Assembly (NCBI GenBank): GCA_012521525.1 | Contig: JAAYMG010000401.1 | Coordinates: forward strand, 1-6,452 | Source of the DNA: Clostridiales bacterium | GTDB lineage: Bacteria; Bacillota; Clostridia; Oscillospirales; JAAYOS01 | DNA length: 6,452 nt | Direction of reading: 5' to 3' | Position numbers and translations under genes: made by a program | Part shown: in pieces, positions 5,052 through 6,452 of the stretch | How positions within the stretch are numbered: the stretch's first letter is position 1 | Layout of the letters: each line of letters begins with the position of its first letter | Notes under the pieces: generated by a model | Seen by the model: the letters and a program-made list of their open reading frames with translations, nothing else | The model's database searches: none | Told to the model about the DNA's origin: nothing

Positions 5052-6452
5052 ATGCCAAAATCCCTGTTCATATCTCCGGAGGAAGTCAGAAAACCGGGGA
5101 GAATAATATTCAAGGACATCCCTGTAAACAGTTACAACAAGACCATCGAGGAAGAAAGATCCCGCTACTCCGATGATGACTTTGTACGGATTTTCCGGGA
5201 TATGGCGATACTCCGTGAGTTCGAATATATGCTGACCCAGATAAAGACCCAGGGAGTATATAACGGTGTCGAGACGACATATCCCGGTCCTGCCCACCTT
5301 TCCCTCGGACAGGAAGCGGCTGCAGTAGGACAGGCATACCTGCTTGGCACGGATGACTATATATTCGGCAGCCACAGAAGCCACAGTGAGATACTTGCAA
5401 AATCCCTGTCGGCCATCCATAAACTGAACGACGAAGAGCTTATGAATATCATGGAGAACTTCCTCGGAGGGAAGACTCTCCTCGCCGTGCAAAAGGTGAG
5501 CAGGGCGGAAAGTGTAAAGGAACTGGCTATCGATTTTGTCCTCTACGGGACCCTTGCCGAAATATTCGCACGGGAAAACGGATTCCATATGGGCATGGGA
5601 GGTTCGATGCACGCGTTCTTCCTGCCCTTCGGCGTGTATCCGAACAACGCAATAGTCGGCGGCTCTGCCACGATAGCCGCCGGAGCGGCTTTGTACAAGA
5701 AGATCAACGGCAAAAACGGGATAGTTGTCGCCAATATAGGTGACGGTTCACTTGGCTGCGGACCTGTTTGGGAAGCGCTCAACTTTGCCGCCATGGATCA
5801 GTACAGGACGCTTTGGGAAGAGAGCAAGCGAGGCGGAATGCCGATACTTTTCAACATAGTCAACAACGGTTACGGTATGGGCGGACAGACCCGCGGAGAA
5901 ACAATGGCTTATGATATGCTCGCCAGGATCGGCGCCGGTATCAGCCCGACACAACTTCATGCAGAGCGCATCGACGGATACAATCCGCTGGCGGTGATCG
6001 ACGCCATGGAGCGCAAGCTGAAAATACTGCGCCAAGGAGACGGGCCGGTCCTTCTCGACGTCATAACCTACCGTTTCGTCGGGCACTCAACATCCGACCA
6101 GAATGCTTACAGGACTAAGGAAGAGATCGACGCCTGGCGCGAGGTCGATCCGATGCTCACATATCGCGAGCAGCTGGTAAAGGCCGGTATCGCCCGGGAC
6201 AGCAGGTTCGAAGAAATCCTGAATGAAACTGCCGAGCGCATGACTCATGTCTGCAAGTGGGCTTCGGACTTTGAGATATCACCGTATGTAAACTTCCGCA
6301 AAGATCCCGCCGTCATTGAAAAGATCATGTTCTCAAACGGAAAGGTGGAGTCCTTTGGCGATAAAGAACCCGAAGTACTCGGACCGAAGGGATCCTGCTC
6401 GCGTTATGAACAGATCCGGAAAAAAGAGCGCGCAGCTTTTGTGGACGGCAAG
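5052..6452 (+). CDS. Thiamine-diphosphate 2-oxo acid dehydrogenase E1, alpha part of a probable alpha/beta fusion, 3'-truncated
   Basis: The frame from the ATG at 5052 is open for 467 codons to the last base, so the C-terminus lies outside the window. The first 43 or so residues are an N-terminal extension, followed by a typical E1-alpha core starting near 'FVRIFRDMAILREFE'. Active-site landmarks are present: H108-R-S-H111, the 'MGGSMHAF' loop (H187), the thiamine-diphosphate/Mg2+ motif G230-D-G232 to N271-N272, and the 'FVGHSTSDQ' loop (G344-H345-S346) followed by 'EVDPM'. The GDG-to-NN spacing is 38 residues, about 12 more than the usual 26 or so. E1-alpha subunits normally end at 320-400 residues. 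This one runs on through 'SCSRYEQIRKKER' without a stop, which fits an E1 with the beta (transketolase-like) domain fused behind it. It would decarboxylate a 2-oxo acid, or cleave acetoin, and acylate the E2 lipoyl arm. The fusion and the substrate are inferred; the E1 identity is firm. Confidence 0.9.
   Translation, partial: MPKSLFISPEEVRKPGRIIFKDIPVNSYNKTIEEERSRYSDDDFVRIFRDMAILREFEYMLTQIKTQGVYNGVETTYPGPAHLSLGQEAAAVGQAYLLGTDDYIFGSHRSHSEILAKSLSAIHKLNDEELMNIMENFLGGKTLLAVQKVSRAESVKELAIDFVLYGTLAEIFARENGFHMGMGGSMHAFFLPFGVYPNNAIVGGSATIAAGAALYKKINGKNGIVVANIGDGSLGCGPVWEALNFAAMDQYRTLWEESKRGGMPILFNIVNNGYGMGGQTRGETMAYDMLARIGAGISPTQLHAERIDGYNPLAVIDAMERKLKILRQGDGPVLLDVITYRFVGHSTSDQNAYRTKEEIDAWREVDPMLTYREQLVKAGIARDSRFEEILNETAERMTHVCKWASDFEISPYVNFRKDPAVIEKIMFSNGKVESFGDKEPEVLGPKGSCSRYEQIRKKERAAFVDGK

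Larger units (their letters stand above)
1032..6452 (+). other. Putative operon: polyol-type dehydrogenase, E2, E3, E1 (continues beyond the window)
   Basis: Four same-strand genes are separated by 22, 33 and 20 bases, each with its own ribosome binding site. None of the gaps contains a promoter-like element or stem-loop that I can see. All three catalytic components of a lipoate-dependent oxidative decarboxylation complex are present. The order is E2-E3-E1, whereas the common arrangement has E1 first. No lipoate ligase or regulator is seen within the window; either could follow downstream. Confidence 0.8.

Noticed and set aside
5022..5612. 196-codon open frame on the minus strand opposite the start of E1
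   Set aside because: It lies wholly opposite a clearly coding E1 frame with intact motifs, and its translation shows no recognisable domain. It is a product of codon bias on the real strand.

Overview
The window carries part of a catabolic operon for a lipoate-dependent 2-oxo acid (or acetoin-type) dehydrogenase complex. All real genes are on the + strand. GC content is moderate. AGG (Arg) and ATA (Ile) codons are used freely, and Shine-Dalgarno sites are strong. This suits an anaerobic or fermentative bacterium of the Firmicutes/Synergistetes/Spirochaetes kind, but the lineage cannot be fixed from this sequence alone.

Layout: (1) The window opens inside a gene (bases 1-784) whose C-terminal two-thirds or so resembles PHP-domain metallohydrolases. 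(2) A 247-base, visibly AT-richer gap (785-1031) is the only sizeable non-coding stretch. It holds an imperfect 16-nt direct repeat with an 18-bp period (857-890), a possible promoter, and two short palindromes. (3) A four-gene run then follows with short gaps of 22, 33 and 20 bases: a zinc-type medium-chain dehydrogenase resembling L-sorbose-1-phosphate reductase (1032-2294), the E2 acyltransferase (2317-3630), the E3 dihydrolipoyl dehydrogenase (3664-5031), and a thiamine-diphosphate E1 (5052 to the window end). The E1 stays open past the edge and is probably an alpha/beta fusion.

How they work together: E1 would decarboxylate or cleave a 2-oxo substrate on thiamine diphosphate and pass the acyl group to the lipoyl-lysine of E2 (K43). 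E2 would transfer it to CoA, and E3 would reoxidise the dihydrolipoyl arm with NAD+. The first gene encodes a predicted NAD(H)- and Zn-dependent polyol/sugar dehydrogenase. Its place at the head of the operon suggests that it makes, or draws on, the substrate of the complex. That would be a route from a hydroxylated compound through a ketone or oxo acid to acyl-CoA. The true substrate (pyruvate, acetoin, branched-chain or sugar-derived oxo acid) cannot be read from the sequence.

The most noteworthy points are the coupling of a SorE-like dehydrogenase to a complete E1/E2/E3 system, the E2-E3-E1 gene order, the enlarged thiamine-diphosphate loop in E1, and the repeat-bearing control region. I found no mobile element, CRISPR array, RNA gene or convincing intrinsic terminator.
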